A stretch of DNA of 24,382 bases, from the NCBI GenBank assembly GCA_034406555.1, contig DASCRM010000122.1:1-24382 (forward strand), written 5' to 3'. The DNA comes from SHYR01 sp034406555. GTDB taxonomy: Bacteria; Chloroflexota; Dehalococcoidia; UBA2979. Every line of letters starts with the position of its first letter. The first letter of the stretch is position 1. Positions 6,693 to 14,383 of this stretch are shown one piece after another. A program made the position numbers and the translations under genes. The notes under the pieces are model-generated. The model ran no database searches. It was not told the origin of the DNA and saw only the letters and a program-made list of their open reading frames with translations.

Positions 6693-8342
6693 ATGCCACA
6701 CGCAGACAACCTTCCGTTCGAATCGCGGCGCGGGCCGGTGCTGGCCACCGGCGGCATGGTCGCCACCGCGCAGCCGCTGGCGGCGACTGCCGGAGTCGAG
6801 ATCATGCGCGCGGGCGGGAATGCCGCCGACGCCGCCGTCGCGACCGCCGCCGCCCTCGCCGTTGTGGAGCCGACCTCGACCGGGCTCGGGGGCGACTGTT
6901 TCGCGCTCTTCTACGACGCTCCCTCGCAAGAGGTACACGCGGTCAACGGGAGCGGGCGGGCGCCGGCGGCGCTGACGATCGAGGCGCTCGCGGAGCGCGG
7001 CATCAGCAGCATGTTCGGCGCGAGCCCAGAGAGCCGTCCGCACGTCGTCACGGTGCCGGGCACGGCGGCAGGATGGCACGACACGCTGGAGCGACACGGG
7101 CGGATGGGCCTCGCGGAGGTGCTGCAGCCGGCGATTCGGCTCGCCGAGGACGGCTTCCCGGTGACGCCGCTGATCGGCGTCTACTGGGATGAGCAGATGC
7201 CGCTGCTGGAGGCCGGCCCGAACGGCGAGGAGCTGATGATCGACGGCCACGCGCCGAGGCCGGGCGAGATCTTCCGCAACCCGGGGATGGCGTCGGTGCT
7301 CCGCACGATCGCCGAAGGTGGCCCGGCAGCCTTCTACGGTGGCGAGGCAGGACGCGCGATCGTCGAGGTGCTGACGAGCCTCGGCGGCCTGATGACGGTC
7401 GAGGATCTGGAGAACCACCACAGCACCTTCGAGCCGCCGATCAGCACCACCTATCGTGACATGAACGTCTACGAGTGCGCGCCGAACGGGCAGGGTCTGA
7501 CCGTGTTGATGGCGCTCAACATTCTCGAAGGCTTCGATATCGCTGCGATGGACCGTGAGTCGCCGCAGTACTGGCACACCCTGATCGAGGCGATGCGGCT
7601 GGCCTTTGCCGACTCGCGCTACTTCGTCGCCGACCCGTCGAAGACGGACGTGCCGGTGCAGGCGTTGCTCTCGGCGGAGTACGCCGATCGCCGTCGCGCG
7701 TTGATCGACCCCTCGACGGCACGACCGGCGCAGGTGCACGGCGACGTCGCGCGCGTGGCACAGCCGGTGGGCGGCTCGGACACCGTCTACCTCACGGCCG
7801 TTGATGGCGATGGCAACGCATGCAGCTTCATCAACAGCAACTTCGCGGGCTTCGGCACGGGCATCGTGCCTCGTGGGTTCGGGTTCTCGATGCAAAACCG
7901 CGGGGCGGGTTTCTCGCTCGACCCGGATCACCCGAACGCGCTGGCGGGCGGCAAGCGGCCGTACCACACGATCATCCCCGCGATGACGACGTACGAGGAC
8001 GGTGCGCTGCACGCGAGCTTTGGGGTGAAAGGCGGCTTCATGCAGCCGCCGGGGCACGTGCACATGCTGGTGAACATGCTCGACCACGGCATGAACCCGC
8101 AGGCGGCGCTCGACGCCCCTCGGCTCTCGCTGCGGCCGGGTACGGCGGACGGTGCGGTGCACCTGGAGCCGGAGATCGCGGTCGAGACCATGAGCGCGCT
8201 CGCGCGGATGGGGCACGATGTCGTGCCATCGACCGACCGCTTCTCCTTCGGCACCGGCCACGCGATCGTGCGTGACCGCGAGAGCGGGGTGCTGTGGGGC
8301 GGTGCGGATCCACGGGCAGACGGGACGGCGGTCGGCTACTAG
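6693..8342 (+). CDS. Gamma-glutamyltransferase family protein (Ntn hydrolase)
   Basis: This 549-residue protein belongs to the gamma-glutamyltranspeptidase family, which cleaves itself in two and then transfers or hydrolyses gamma-glutamyl groups such as that of glutathione. Family signatures run in order: AGGNAADAAVATAAALAVVE near the N-terminus, TGLGGDCFALFYD, VTVPGTAAGW, then the autocleavage site GGSDTVYLTAVD. Thr364 of that site aligns with the nucleophile Thr391 of the E. coli enzyme. GNACSFINSN follows, and GVKGGFMQPPGHVH lies near the C-terminus. There is no signal peptide, unlike periplasmic GGT, so the protein is probably cytoplasmic. ATG 6693 follows GAGGGGA and is the clear start. 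Many Chloroflexota carry such cytoplasmic paralogues, whose substrates are unproven. A flavin-protein gene follows 35 bp later and may be co-transcribed. Confidence 0.92.
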   Translation: MPHADNLPFESRRGPVLATGGMVATAQPLAATAGVEIMRAGGNAADAAVATAAALAVVEPTSTGLGGDCFALFYDAPSQEVHAVNGSGRAPAALTIEALAERGISSMFGASPESRPHVVTVPGTAAGWHDTLERHGRMGLAEVLQPAIRLAEDGFPVTPLIGVYWDEQMPLLEAGPNGEELMIDGHAPRPGEIFRNPGMASVLRTIAEGGPAAFYGGEAGRAIVEVLTSLGGLMTVEDLENHHSTFEPPISTTYRDMNVYECAPNGQGLTVLMALNILEGFDIAAMDRESPQYWHTLIEAMRLAFADSRYFVADPSKTDVPVQALLSAEYADRRRALIDPSTARPAQVHGDVARVAQPVGGSDTVYLTAVDGDGNACSFINSNFAGFGTGIVPRGFGFSMQNRGAGFSLDPDHPNALAGGKRPYHTIIPAMTTYEDGALHASFGVKGGFMQPPGHVHMLVNMLDHGMNPQAALDAPRLSLRPGTADGAVHLEPEIAVETMSALARMGHDVVPSTDRFSFGTGHAIVRDRESGVLWGGADPRADGTAVGY

Positions 8343-8377
8343 CCGCCCGTATCGCAGCGAACACGGAGGAGCGGACG

Positions 8378-8800
8378 ATGCCGGCAGCGATGAGCAAGGA
8401 CGAGTCCCACGAGTTCCTGGACGACCGTCCGGGGTGGATGCAGTTCACCTCGATCGGTCCGGATGGCTACCCGCACACCGTGCCGATCGGCTTCTTCCGC
8501 ATGGGCGACGACCTCTACACTGGCGGTCGCGCCTCGACGCAGCGCGCGAAGAACATCGCTCGAGATCCGCGGGTGAGCGCGCTCTTCGAGACCGGCGGCT
8601 CGATGGACGACATCAAGGGGCTGCTCGTGCAGGGGGACGCGGAGATGGTGACCGACGCCGCCGCCGTGCTGATCCTGATGCGCGAAGCGTGGAAGCAGCG
8701 AGGGGCGGAAGGCGATGCGCCCGCCGAGGCACCGCCGGGGACCGCCTACATCCGCATCGTCCCGAGGCGCTACATCTCCTGGGACTACTCGAAGCCGTAG
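8378..8800 (+). CDS. Pyridoxamine 5'-phosphate oxidase-like flavin/F420-binding protein
   Basis: This is a 140-residue split-barrel protein. WMQFTSIGPDGYPHTVPIGF at residues 21-40 is the typical first strand pair; ASTQRAKNIARDPRVSALFE then matches the phosphate-binding section of the PPOX/F420-dependent (FDOR) families. It is too short for biosynthetic PdxH and lacks its C-terminus. An F420- or FMN-using reductase is therefore more likely, which fits the two LLM-class genes elsewhere in the window. Start ATG 8378 has GGAGG 7-11 nt upstream. It lies 35 bp downstream of the gamma-glutamyltransferase gene on the same strand and converges with the membrane-protein gene. Confidence 0.85.
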   Translation: MPAAMSKDESHEFLDDRPGWMQFTSIGPDGYPHTVPIGFFRMGDDLYTGGRASTQRAKNIARDPRVSALFETGGSMDDIKGLLVQGDAEMVTDAAAVLILMREAWKQRGAEGDAPAEAPPGTAYIRIVPRRYISWDYSKP

Positions 8801-8810
8801 ACGGCGGGCG

Positions 8811-10337
8811 CTAGGTCGCCGGGTCCTCGTTGGATTCGAGAGGCTCCTCGGCCTCGTCGGGCCGCGCATCTTGGTCGGCAGTCACTGAGGCGGCGTCGGA
8901 CATCGAGGCCGTGGACTTCCACAGCCCGCCGAGTCCGCCGATCCCCCCGCCGTCGCCTCCGAAGAACTTCCAGCCGATCGCGGCGGCGGTGAGGATGAAC
9001 GAGGCGATCAGCACCTGCAACGCCCGCGACAAGAAGCCGTCCGCGATCGAGTCGGTGATCGCTTCCACCTTTTCGATAAAGCTCACATTCGCGGCCTCGA
9101 TGCTGTTGGGCCAGTCATTTGTGGCTTCGACCAGCGCGTCGTGCAGCTGTTCCTCGCCGAATGCGGCGTAGACCGGGCCGGTGCTGGCGAACCAGATCGC
9201 GCTCACGATCAGCAGCGAGCCCGTAGCCCAGAGCAGCCGCCCCGCCCAGCCGCGGCCGCCCATGAAGCCGATCGAGATGGCGAGCAGGATCACTGCGGCC
9301 AGCGAACCCCAGCGAGCGATCGTGCCGACCCGGCGGATATTCGTGCGCACGTTGTCGATGTCCTCGCGGCTGACCTCACCGTCTTCCGTCATGTCCGCGA
9401 TGAAGTCCTCGCTCGTCCAGGTGAAGTCCCCGCGCAGGAAGTCGAGCTGGTCATCGAACGACGACGCATCGAGGCCACCCGCCCCGCGGCCGTCAGGGCC
9501 GCCCGACGGGTCGTCGTCGCCGATGCCCGCCACAGCCTCGTTGAGGTCGGCGCTGGAGTAGCTGAAGCCCACGGCTGCCAGCTCCTCAGCGTCCGTGCCG
9601 AGCAGGTTCGAGAGCACCTCGGCGAGTTCCGGTTGCTCGTCGAAAAGCACCTGCGCGTCGAAGGCGGTCGCTTCGCCGGTGAGGAAGGGGCGGATGTCGT
9701 CGATCACGGTGAAGAGGTTGTCCGAGAGCCACTCGGAGGCGGCCTCCTTGTCGATGCCGAGAGCCTCAGCGGTCGCTCTCGCCTCGGCCTCACTGGTGCC
9801 TGCGGCCTCGGCCTGCTCGATCAGCTGCTGCTCGAAGGTCGCGATCGCGCCGGTGACGAGCATTTGCGCGATGTTCAGGTCGTCGAACGCGCGCTGAACC
9901 GGCGAGGGATTGCCGGAGAGTGCGTACTCCACCTTGTCGCCGAGCGAGAGGCGGAGCTCGAAGGAGTCGGTGTCACCGGCGAAGTAGGGGATCAGCTGGT
10001 CGATCGCGTGCTCGACACGGTCCTGCAGGAACTCGGGTGGGAAGACATCGCGCAGCAACCGCTCGAGGATGTCCTCGACCTCCTGCTGTGGCGGAAGCTC
10101 AATGGCGCCGAGGTTGTCCGGCAGCCAGTAGCTCTGCTCCTTGTACATCTCATCGACGGCCAGCGGGAACAGCACGTCGTACGTGAACTCGTAGGCGTCG
10201 ACGGCGACCAGTTCGTCTTTGAGGAACTGCGGGTCGAGCGCCGCGGTCGCGATGCGGTCGACGACGAGGTAGCCGCCGAAGCTGAGCAGCAGGAAGAGTC
10301 CCATGAAGACTGCGAAAACGCGGCGCGCGACGATCAT
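8811..10337 (-). CDS. Large membrane protein with long extracytoplasmic acidic domain, unknown function
   Basis: I recognise no named family. The 508-residue protein starts at ATG 10337 (AAGGAA upstream; two in-frame ATGs further upstream lack such a site). One hydrophobic helix lies at about residues 5-25. Roughly 320 mostly acidic and helical residues follow and should be outside the membrane. Three helices lie at about 345-363, 373-391 and 440-462, followed by a Gly-rich stretch (GGDGGGIGGLGG) and an acidic tail. The acidic domain contains a Gly/Asp-rich linker (about residues 270-290). The overall plan, one N-terminal helix and a cluster of C-terminal helices around a big soluble domain, is seen in uncharacterised Chloroflexota proteins. 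The gene is monocistronic and ends 11 bp from the convergent PPOX-like gene. Confidence 0.75.
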   Translation of the reverse strand: MIVARRVFAVFMGLFLLLSFGGYLVVDRIATAALDPQFLKDELVAVDAYEFTYDVLFPLAVDEMYKEQSYWLPDNLGAIELPPQQEVEDILERLLRDVFPPEFLQDRVEHAIDQLIPYFAGDTDSFELRLSLGDKVEYALSGNPSPVQRAFDDLNIAQMLVTGAIATFEQQLIEQAEAAGTSEAEARATAEALGIDKEAASEWLSDNLFTVIDDIRPFLTGEATAFDAQVLFDEQPELAEVLSNLLGTDAEELAAVGFSYSSADLNEAVAGIGDDDPSGGPDGRGAGGLDASSFDDQLDFLRGDFTWTSEDFIADMTEDGEVSREDIDNVRTNIRRVGTIARWGSLAAVILLAISIGFMGGRGWAGRLLWATGSLLIVSAIWFASTGPVYAAFGEEQLHDALVEATNDWPNSIEAANVSFIEKVEAITDSIADGFLSRALQVLIASFILTAAAIGWKFFGGDGGGIGGLGGLWKSTASMSDAASVTADQDARPDEAEEPLESNEDPAT

Positions 10338-10504
10338 TAGCGGTTCCTTCGGCATGCCGTCGTCTGCGATCGTTCCATCATGCACGAATGGCCGCTCCCG
10401 TAAACAGGGACTGCACGTAGTCGCGATCACCGAGTCCAGCAGCCGCGGGTGACACTCAGATCGAAGCAGGTCACTTCGGTGTTTCTGTTTCTGGCGGAGG
10501 GGTT
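10338..10504. promoter_or_regulatory. Divergent intergenic region, membrane protein / redox cluster
   Basis: This 167-bp gap separates two divergent genes. It holds an inverted pair GTGAC (10449-10453) and GTCAC (10470-10474) with a 16-bp spacer, ahead of the redox cluster. The spacing is wider than a Crp half-site pair (6 bp), so I do not assign it to the nearby Crp-type regulator. No clear promoter boxes are seen. Confidence 0.25.
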
Positions 10505-10852
10505 GTGATCGCGTCCTCCCTCACTCCCTCCGCCCCTTACACCGGTCGAATGAGGTACCCGTTGGCTCCCGCCCCGGTCCCCCCGGACCAGCCCCCCACA
10601 CTCTCGCTCTTCATCGAAGAGGGCTGCACCTCGTGCGGGCAGGCGATCGAGGTCGCCGAGCGAGCGCGCGAGCAGTATCCCGAACTCGATGTGAAGGTCG
10701 TGGACATCGGCGTATCCTCAGAGGAGCAGCCGCAGGGCGTGTTCGCCGTTCCGACGTTTGTGCTGGACGGTGAGGTCGTCTCGCTCGGCACGCCGAGCTG
10801 GGAGCGACCGACGCCACTGCTCGCCGCCGCCCTGAACAGACGTACCGTATGA
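10505..10852 (+). CDS. Thioredoxin/glutaredoxin-like protein with CTSC active site
   Basis: This is a 115-residue thioredoxin-fold protein. EEGCTSCGQAIEVAERA carries the CxxC pair (Cys41 and Cys44), the sequence VKVVDIGVSSEEQ forms the next strand, and VPTFVLDGE holds the cis-Pro (Pro83). It should act as a thiol-disulfide exchange protein or a redox-sensing partner. GTG 10505 is taken as the start because GGAGG sits 4 nt before it; ATG 10550 would remove 15 residues outside the fold and has no ribosome site. Its stop overlaps the start of the Crp/Fnr-type gene (ATGA), so the two are translated together. That coupling suggests the protein and the regulator work in one redox response. There is no signal peptide. 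Confidence 0.8.
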   Translation: MIASSLTPSAPYTGRMRYPLAPAPVPPDQPPTLSLFIEEGCTSCGQAIEVAERAREQYPELDVKVVDIGVSSEEQPQGVFAVPTFVLDGEVVSLGTPSWERPTPLLAAALNRRTV

Positions 10853-11553
10853 CTTCTCAGATCGTGCCGGGACTCAGCAGTGGAGATCGCACGAAGGTTG
10901 TGTATCTCTCCGAGACCGACCTCTTTCAAGACATGGACGCACGCGACCTCGAACAGCTCGAACGCGGCACTGCCATGACGACCTGCCAGCGCGGCACCGT
11001 CTTCTACACGCCGGGCGAGACCGGTGAGGTGCTGTTCATCCTCAAGCAGGGTCGCGTCAACCTCTACCGCATGACCGCGGAGGGCAAGAAGCTCGTCACC
11101 GCCACGGTCGAGCCGGGCACGGTGTTCGGCGAGATGTCGATGATCGGGCAGGACATGGTCGACTCCTTCCCGGAGGCGGCCGCGGACTGCACGCTCTACG
11201 TGATGTCACGTACCGACGTGGAGCGTGCAGTCCGCGAGCAACCGTCCGTCTCGCTGCGCCTGCTCGAGCTGCTCGCGACGCGCCTCGACGCTGTTGAGGA
11301 GCGGTTGGCCGACGTGGCCTACAAGTCCGTGCCGGCGCGTATCGCCACCACCCTGCTGCGGTTCGCCGGCGACGACGGAGACCCTGTCAAGCTCTCGCAC
11401 CAGGACATCGCGGACATGGTCGGCACGTACCGCGAGACTGCCACACGCATCCTCAACGAGCTGCGCGCGGACGGAATGAGCGAACTGAAACGCATGCGCA
11501 TCGACCTCCTCGATGTCGATCAGCTCGAGGATGTCGCCGCCGACGCGGTCTAG
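10849..11553 (+). CDS. Crp/Fnr-family transcriptional regulator
   Basis: The 234-residue protein has a cyclic-nucleotide-binding-type beta barrel at about residues 22-125 (including GEVLFILKQGRVNLYRMT and GTVFGEMSMIG), a dimerisation helix at about 128-160 and a winged helix-turn-helix at about 181-208 (SHQDIADMVGTYRETATRIL). The Arg-Ser/Thr pair that contacts cAMP in true Crp is absent after FGEMSMIG, so another ligand or a redox signal is likely. It has no N-terminal Cys cluster of the Fnr kind. Translational coupling to the thioredoxin-like gene, and a selenocysteine thioredoxin gene 75 bp downstream, point to control of thiol redox functions. This is inference. Confidence 0.9.
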   Translation: MTSQIVPGLSSGDRTKVVYLSETDLFQDMDARDLEQLERGTAMTTCQRGTVFYTPGETGEVLFILKQGRVNLYRMTAEGKKLVTATVEPGTVFGEMSMIGQDMVDSFPEAAADCTLYVMSRTDVERAVREQPSVSLRLLELLATRLDAVEERLADVAYKSVPARIATTLLRFAGDDGDPVKLSHQDIADMVGTYRETATRILNELRADGMSELKRMRIDLLDVDQLEDVAADAV

Positions 11554-11627
11554 CGATCGCAGCGCGGATTCGTACCGCATCACACTCTCTTCATGATTGG
11601 ACGGCCGTCATTCGCTACGGTGGATGC

Positions 11628-12194
11628 ATGCCCCATCGCGCATTCCGCACAACGCTGTTGATGGTCGGGGCTCTCGTGCTTGCCGCATGCAGTGGCGGGG
11701 ACGCCGATACGGAGGCGCCTGCCGTCTCCGCAGCCGCCCCGGCCGCCTCCGTGACCGCGCCGGCTGCATCGAGTGAGTTGGCAGCGCCCGTCTACGACTT
11801 CGCGACCGGCCCGACGGTGCTCGTGAGTAACGACTTCGTGCCCTCGAAGGAGCGTGTCGATTCGACGGGCGCCTACTTGCCGACGAACGGCAACCCGACG
11901 CTGGTGTTCGTCGATGCCATCTGGTGACCGTTCTGCGCGCTGACGCGGCCCATCGTGCATGGGCTCCGAGCGGAATATCAGGACAGGGTCAACTTCGTGA
12001 TCCTCGACTACGACATCGATGCGGATCTCGACCTCGCGCGTGAGCTGGAGATCCCCTCGCACCCGGCGTTCACGATCGTGCCGCCGAACGGTGCTCCCGG
12101 CGAGCACATCGTGCATATCTTCGGGCCACAGAACGAGAAGAACCTGCGCAAGCTGCTCGATGAGGCGCTCGCGCAGTTCGTGAGCGCGCCCTAA
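11628..12194 (+). CDS. Thioredoxin-fold lipoprotein, probable selenoprotein (UGA = Sec100, UxxC)
   Basis: The 188-residue frame runs from ATG 11628 to TAA 12194 with one internal TGA at codon 100 (11925-11927). Residues 1-21 form a lipoprotein signal (MPHRAFRTTLLMVGALVLAA, then Cys21). An Ala/Pro-rich linker follows, and from about residue 90 a thioredoxin fold: TLVFVDAIW-U-PFCALTRPIV, then VNFVILDYDID and IPSHPAFTIV with the cis-Pro. In homologues the site is WCxxC; the TGA replaces only the first, nucleophilic Cys while the resolving Cys103 remains. A strong hairpin follows the TGA. The predicted protein is a membrane-anchored selenol-disulfide reductase facing outward. TACGGT lies just upstream of the start, so transcription may begin near the ATG. 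Two separate genes or a nonsense mutation are the alternatives, both less likely given the exact site. Confidence 0.87.
11925..11968 (+). promoter_or_regulatory. Candidate bacterial SECIS element (UGA plus hairpin)
   Basis: After the TGA at 11925-11927 the sequence GCCCAT-CGTGC-ATGGGC (11948-11964) forms a perfect 6-bp stem with a 5-nt loop CGUGC. G-U (11947/11965) and outer G-C and C-G pairs (11945/11967, 11944/11968) can extend it around one mismatch. The loop begins 27 nt after the UGA and has G in its second position followed by U. This fits the general rules for bacterial SECIS elements, though the stem and spacing differ from the first element in the window. Confidence 0.7.
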
Positions 12195-12233
12195 CCCCAG
12201 CAACGCGTTACGCGGGAACTGCTCCAGCGATAC

Positions 12234-12250
12234 AGGGCCCCGCGGGCCCT
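12234..12250. terminator. Palindromic hairpin between convergent genes
   Basis: AGGGCCC and GGGCCCT with a CGC spacer form a perfect 17-bp palindrome between the selenothioredoxin gene and the convergent dehydrogenase gene, overlapping the latter's stop codon by two bases. No U-tract is present on either side, so its role as a bidirectional terminator is likely but unproven. Confidence 0.5.
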
Positions 12251-13013
12251 AGTCCCATTGCTTGCCGATGCCGCCGCGCGGGCCGTACTTGCCGAAGAAG
12301 GCGGCCGGCCAGTTGCGGCCGGTCACCATCGCCTTGTCGATGTCTTCCTCGTTGGCGATACCGTCGTCGATCAGCTGCTGCGCTTCGCGGCGCGCGGCGG
12401 CGAAGACGCGGTTGAGGATGAAGCCGTAGGTCTCGGGCATGTCCTTGACCATGCTCACGGCCTTGCCGGCGCGCTCTGCGACCCCCTTCACCGCCTCGAT
12501 CGTGTCCTCGGAGGTCTCCGGCGTGTAGATCACCTCGCACATCTTCATCGCCGGGACGGGGCTGGCGAAGTGCATGCCCGCGAACAGCGTCTTGCGCTGG
12601 TCGGAGACATCCCGCGCGACCTCGCCGATCACGAAGCCGGAGGTGTTGGTCGTGAAGATCGCTTCCGGCTTCACGATGCCGTCTAGCTCCGCGAACACTT
12701 CCTGCTTCAGCTCCAGCTTCTCGGGTACCGCTTCGATCACGAAGTCGACATCCGCGAAGTCCGCGACCTCTGTTGTGAAGTTGATGCGCGTCATCGCGTC
12801 GACGGCCACATCGAATTCGAGTTTGCCGATCTCGACGGCGCGTTTGATGCCCCAGCGGCTCTCGAAGCAAGCGTCGCGCGTCGCGTCGACCAGCTCATCG
12901 CTGATGTCGCGCACGATGACGTCGTACCCGCCGACGGCCAGTATCTGGGCGATCCCGCTGCCCATGACGCCACCGCCGAGCATGCCGATTGTCTGCACCT
13001 GATTGAGCTTCAT
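12249..13013 (-). CDS. 3-hydroxyacyl-CoA dehydrogenase (NAD-dependent)
   Basis: This enzyme oxidises 3-hydroxyacyl-CoA to 3-ketoacyl-CoA with NAD+, as in beta-oxidation or butyryl-CoA-type pathways. The dinucleotide site GMLGGGVMGSG ends at residue 20. Catalytic residues align with the human short-chain enzyme: Ser125 in TTNTSGF, His148 in MHFASPVP, and Glu160 twelve residues later; Asn201 lies in the family position. At 254 residues the protein is about 30 shorter than usual, with the C-terminal helix abbreviated after GGIGKQWD. GAAGGAGGAG precedes ATG 13013. It is the last gene of a minus-strand unit, 42 bp after the M20 peptidase gene. Substrate length is unknown; 3-hydroxybutyryl-CoA is a possibility. 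Confidence 0.9.
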   Translation of the reverse strand: MKLNQVQTIGMLGGGVMGSGIAQILAVGGYDVIVRDISDELVDATRDACFESRWGIKRAVEIGKLEFDVAVDAMTRINFTTEVADFADVDFVIEAVPEKLELKQEVFAELDGIVKPEAIFTTNTSGFVIGEVARDVSDQRKTLFAGMHFASPVPAMKMCEVIYTPETSEDTIEAVKGVAERAGKAVSMVKDMPETYGFILNRVFAAARREAQQLIDDGIANEEDIDKAMVTGRNWPAAFFGKYGPRGGIGKQWD

Positions 13014-13055
13014 TGCGCTCCTCCTTCGGTCTCTGTTCGTTCTCTGGGCCTGCGG

Positions 13056-14369
13056 CTAGTCGCAGATCCCGCGCACCGAGGCGTGCAGGATCTGCGTGCC
13101 GAGTCGCAGGTTGTCGATCGTCATTCGTTCGTCGTTGCCGTGCGCCCGACCAGCGTCCTCCGGGGCGGTGAGGATCGGCACGAAGCCGTAAGCGTGCACC
13201 CCACGACGGCGGAAGACCCGCGAGTCGGTGAAGCCGGTCGAGACGCTTGGCACGATCACCGAATCCTCGATCGCGTCCTTCGCCGCGCGGGTCATCACCG
13301 CGTACAGCTCAGTGTCCGTGCGCGAGGGCGGTGTCGAGGACCGGAAGACCTCGTCGATCTCGATTGCGGGGTCGTCGATCACCTCGCGCAGCTCTTTGAG
13401 AAACTTGTCCGGGTCGTAGCCCGGGATCAGCCGGCAGTCGAGCGTGGCCTCCGCCTGCGCGGGGATCACGTTGTGCTTCACGCCGGCGGTCAGTGTGGTC
13501 AGCGAGATCGAGTTCATCTGCACGGAGCGGACGCGCGGGTTCTCGTCGGCGAGCTCCGCCAGTTTTTCGTCCGTTGGTTCCCAGTCGATCACGCCGGACT
13601 GCTGCAGGCTGCTGAAGTACTCCCGCACCTCCGGCGCCGGCTTCAGAGGGCGATCCCACTCGTTGATGCGCGCGAGCGCCCGCACGAGGCGGTCGGAGGC
13701 GTTGTCATCGTGCGGCACGGAACCGTGGCCGGGGCGGCCGGTGGCGTGCAGCCTGAGCCAGAACGGTCCCTTCTCGGAGACGCCGATGTTGAAGACCGGG
13801 CGCTCCACGCCGAAGACTTCCGTCGAGCCCGCGCCACCCTCGTTGATCACGTACTCGCAATCGAGCAACTCCGGGTGCTCGCGGTCGAAGAACTCGACGC
13901 CGTAGTCGCTGCCCGCCTCCTCGTCGGCGACCGCCATGAAGACGAGGTCACGTGTGAGCGGCAGGTTGTGGCGCTTGTGGAGCAGGAAAGTCATCAACTC
14001 CATCACCCCCATGCCTTTCATGTCCTGCGTGCCGCGGCCCAGGATGTAGCCATCGCGGATCTCACCGCCCATCGGATCGAAGGTCCAGTGGTCGCGTTCG
14101 AAGGGCACGACGTCGGTGTGGTTGAGCAGGATCAGCGCTTTGCCGCGGGTGCCGTCGCCCTTCAGCGTCGCGACCAGCGACTTGCGGTTCTCGCCGGGGT
14201 CGTACAGCTCGTAGGGGATGCCTTCGCGATCGAGGATCGCGCCGAGGAAGTCGCAGGCCCACGTCTCGTTGCCCGGCGGATTAATCGTGTCGACGCGGAT
14301 GTAGTCCGAGAGGATCTCGACGGCTTCATCGGTGATCGCGTCCCAGTCGATCGAGGGTTCTGCGCTCAT
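13056..14369 (-). CDS. M20 family metallopeptidase (ArgE/DapE/carboxypeptidase type)
   Basis: This is a 437-residue zinc aminoacylase or peptidase. Metal-site motifs are intact: His84 and Asp86 in NHTDVVP, Asp116 in GRGTQDMKG, the catalytic Glu150-Glu151 pair in ADEEAG, and a late His in RAHGNDE. The dimerisation lid domain, including GRPGHGSVPH, occupies about residues 200-320. The family includes acetylornithine deacetylase, succinyl-diaminopimelate desuccinylase and many broad peptidases; the length and the TINPPGNE start are typical of the general M20 peptidase branch, so I give no gene name. It lies 14 bp after the LLM oxidoreductase gene and 42 bp before the dehydrogenase gene, suggesting one transcript for catabolism of an amide-linked compound. 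Confidence 0.9.
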   Translation of the reverse strand: MSAEPSIDWDAITDEAVEILSDYIRVDTINPPGNETWACDFLGAILDREGIPYELYDPGENRKSLVATLKGDGTRGKALILLNHTDVVPFERDHWTFDPMGGEIRDGYILGRGTQDMKGMGVMELMTFLLHKRHNLPLTRDLVFMAVADEEAGSDYGVEFFDREHPELLDCEYVINEGGAGSTEVFGVERPVFNIGVSEKGPFWLRLHATGRPGHGSVPHDDNASDRLVRALARINEWDRPLKPAPEVREYFSSLQQSGVIDWEPTDEKLAELADENPRVRSVQMNSISLTTLTAGVKHNVIPAQAEATLDCRLIPGYDPDKFLKELREVIDDPAIEIDEVFRSSTPPSRTDTELYAVMTRAAKDAIEDSVIVPSVSTGFTDSRVFRRRGVHAYGFVPILTAPEDAGRAHGNDERMTIDNLRLGTQILHASVRGICD

Positions 14370-14383
14370 GGTCGTTGGCCGCT

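Noticed and set aside
6624..8261. 545-codon minus-strand frame opposite gamma-glutamyltransferase
   Set aside because: Arg/His-rich antisense shadow of a well-conserved plus-strand enzyme.
2202..11927. Reassignment of UGA to Trp or Gly
   Set aside because: TGA still ends two normal genes (10850-10852 and 15250-15252), and both internal TGAs sit at Cys/Sec active-site positions rather than at Trp or Gly positions.
11955..12194. Separate 79-residue gene
   Set aside because: It is only the second half of a thioredoxin fold, in frame with the upstream lipoprotein half through a UGA.
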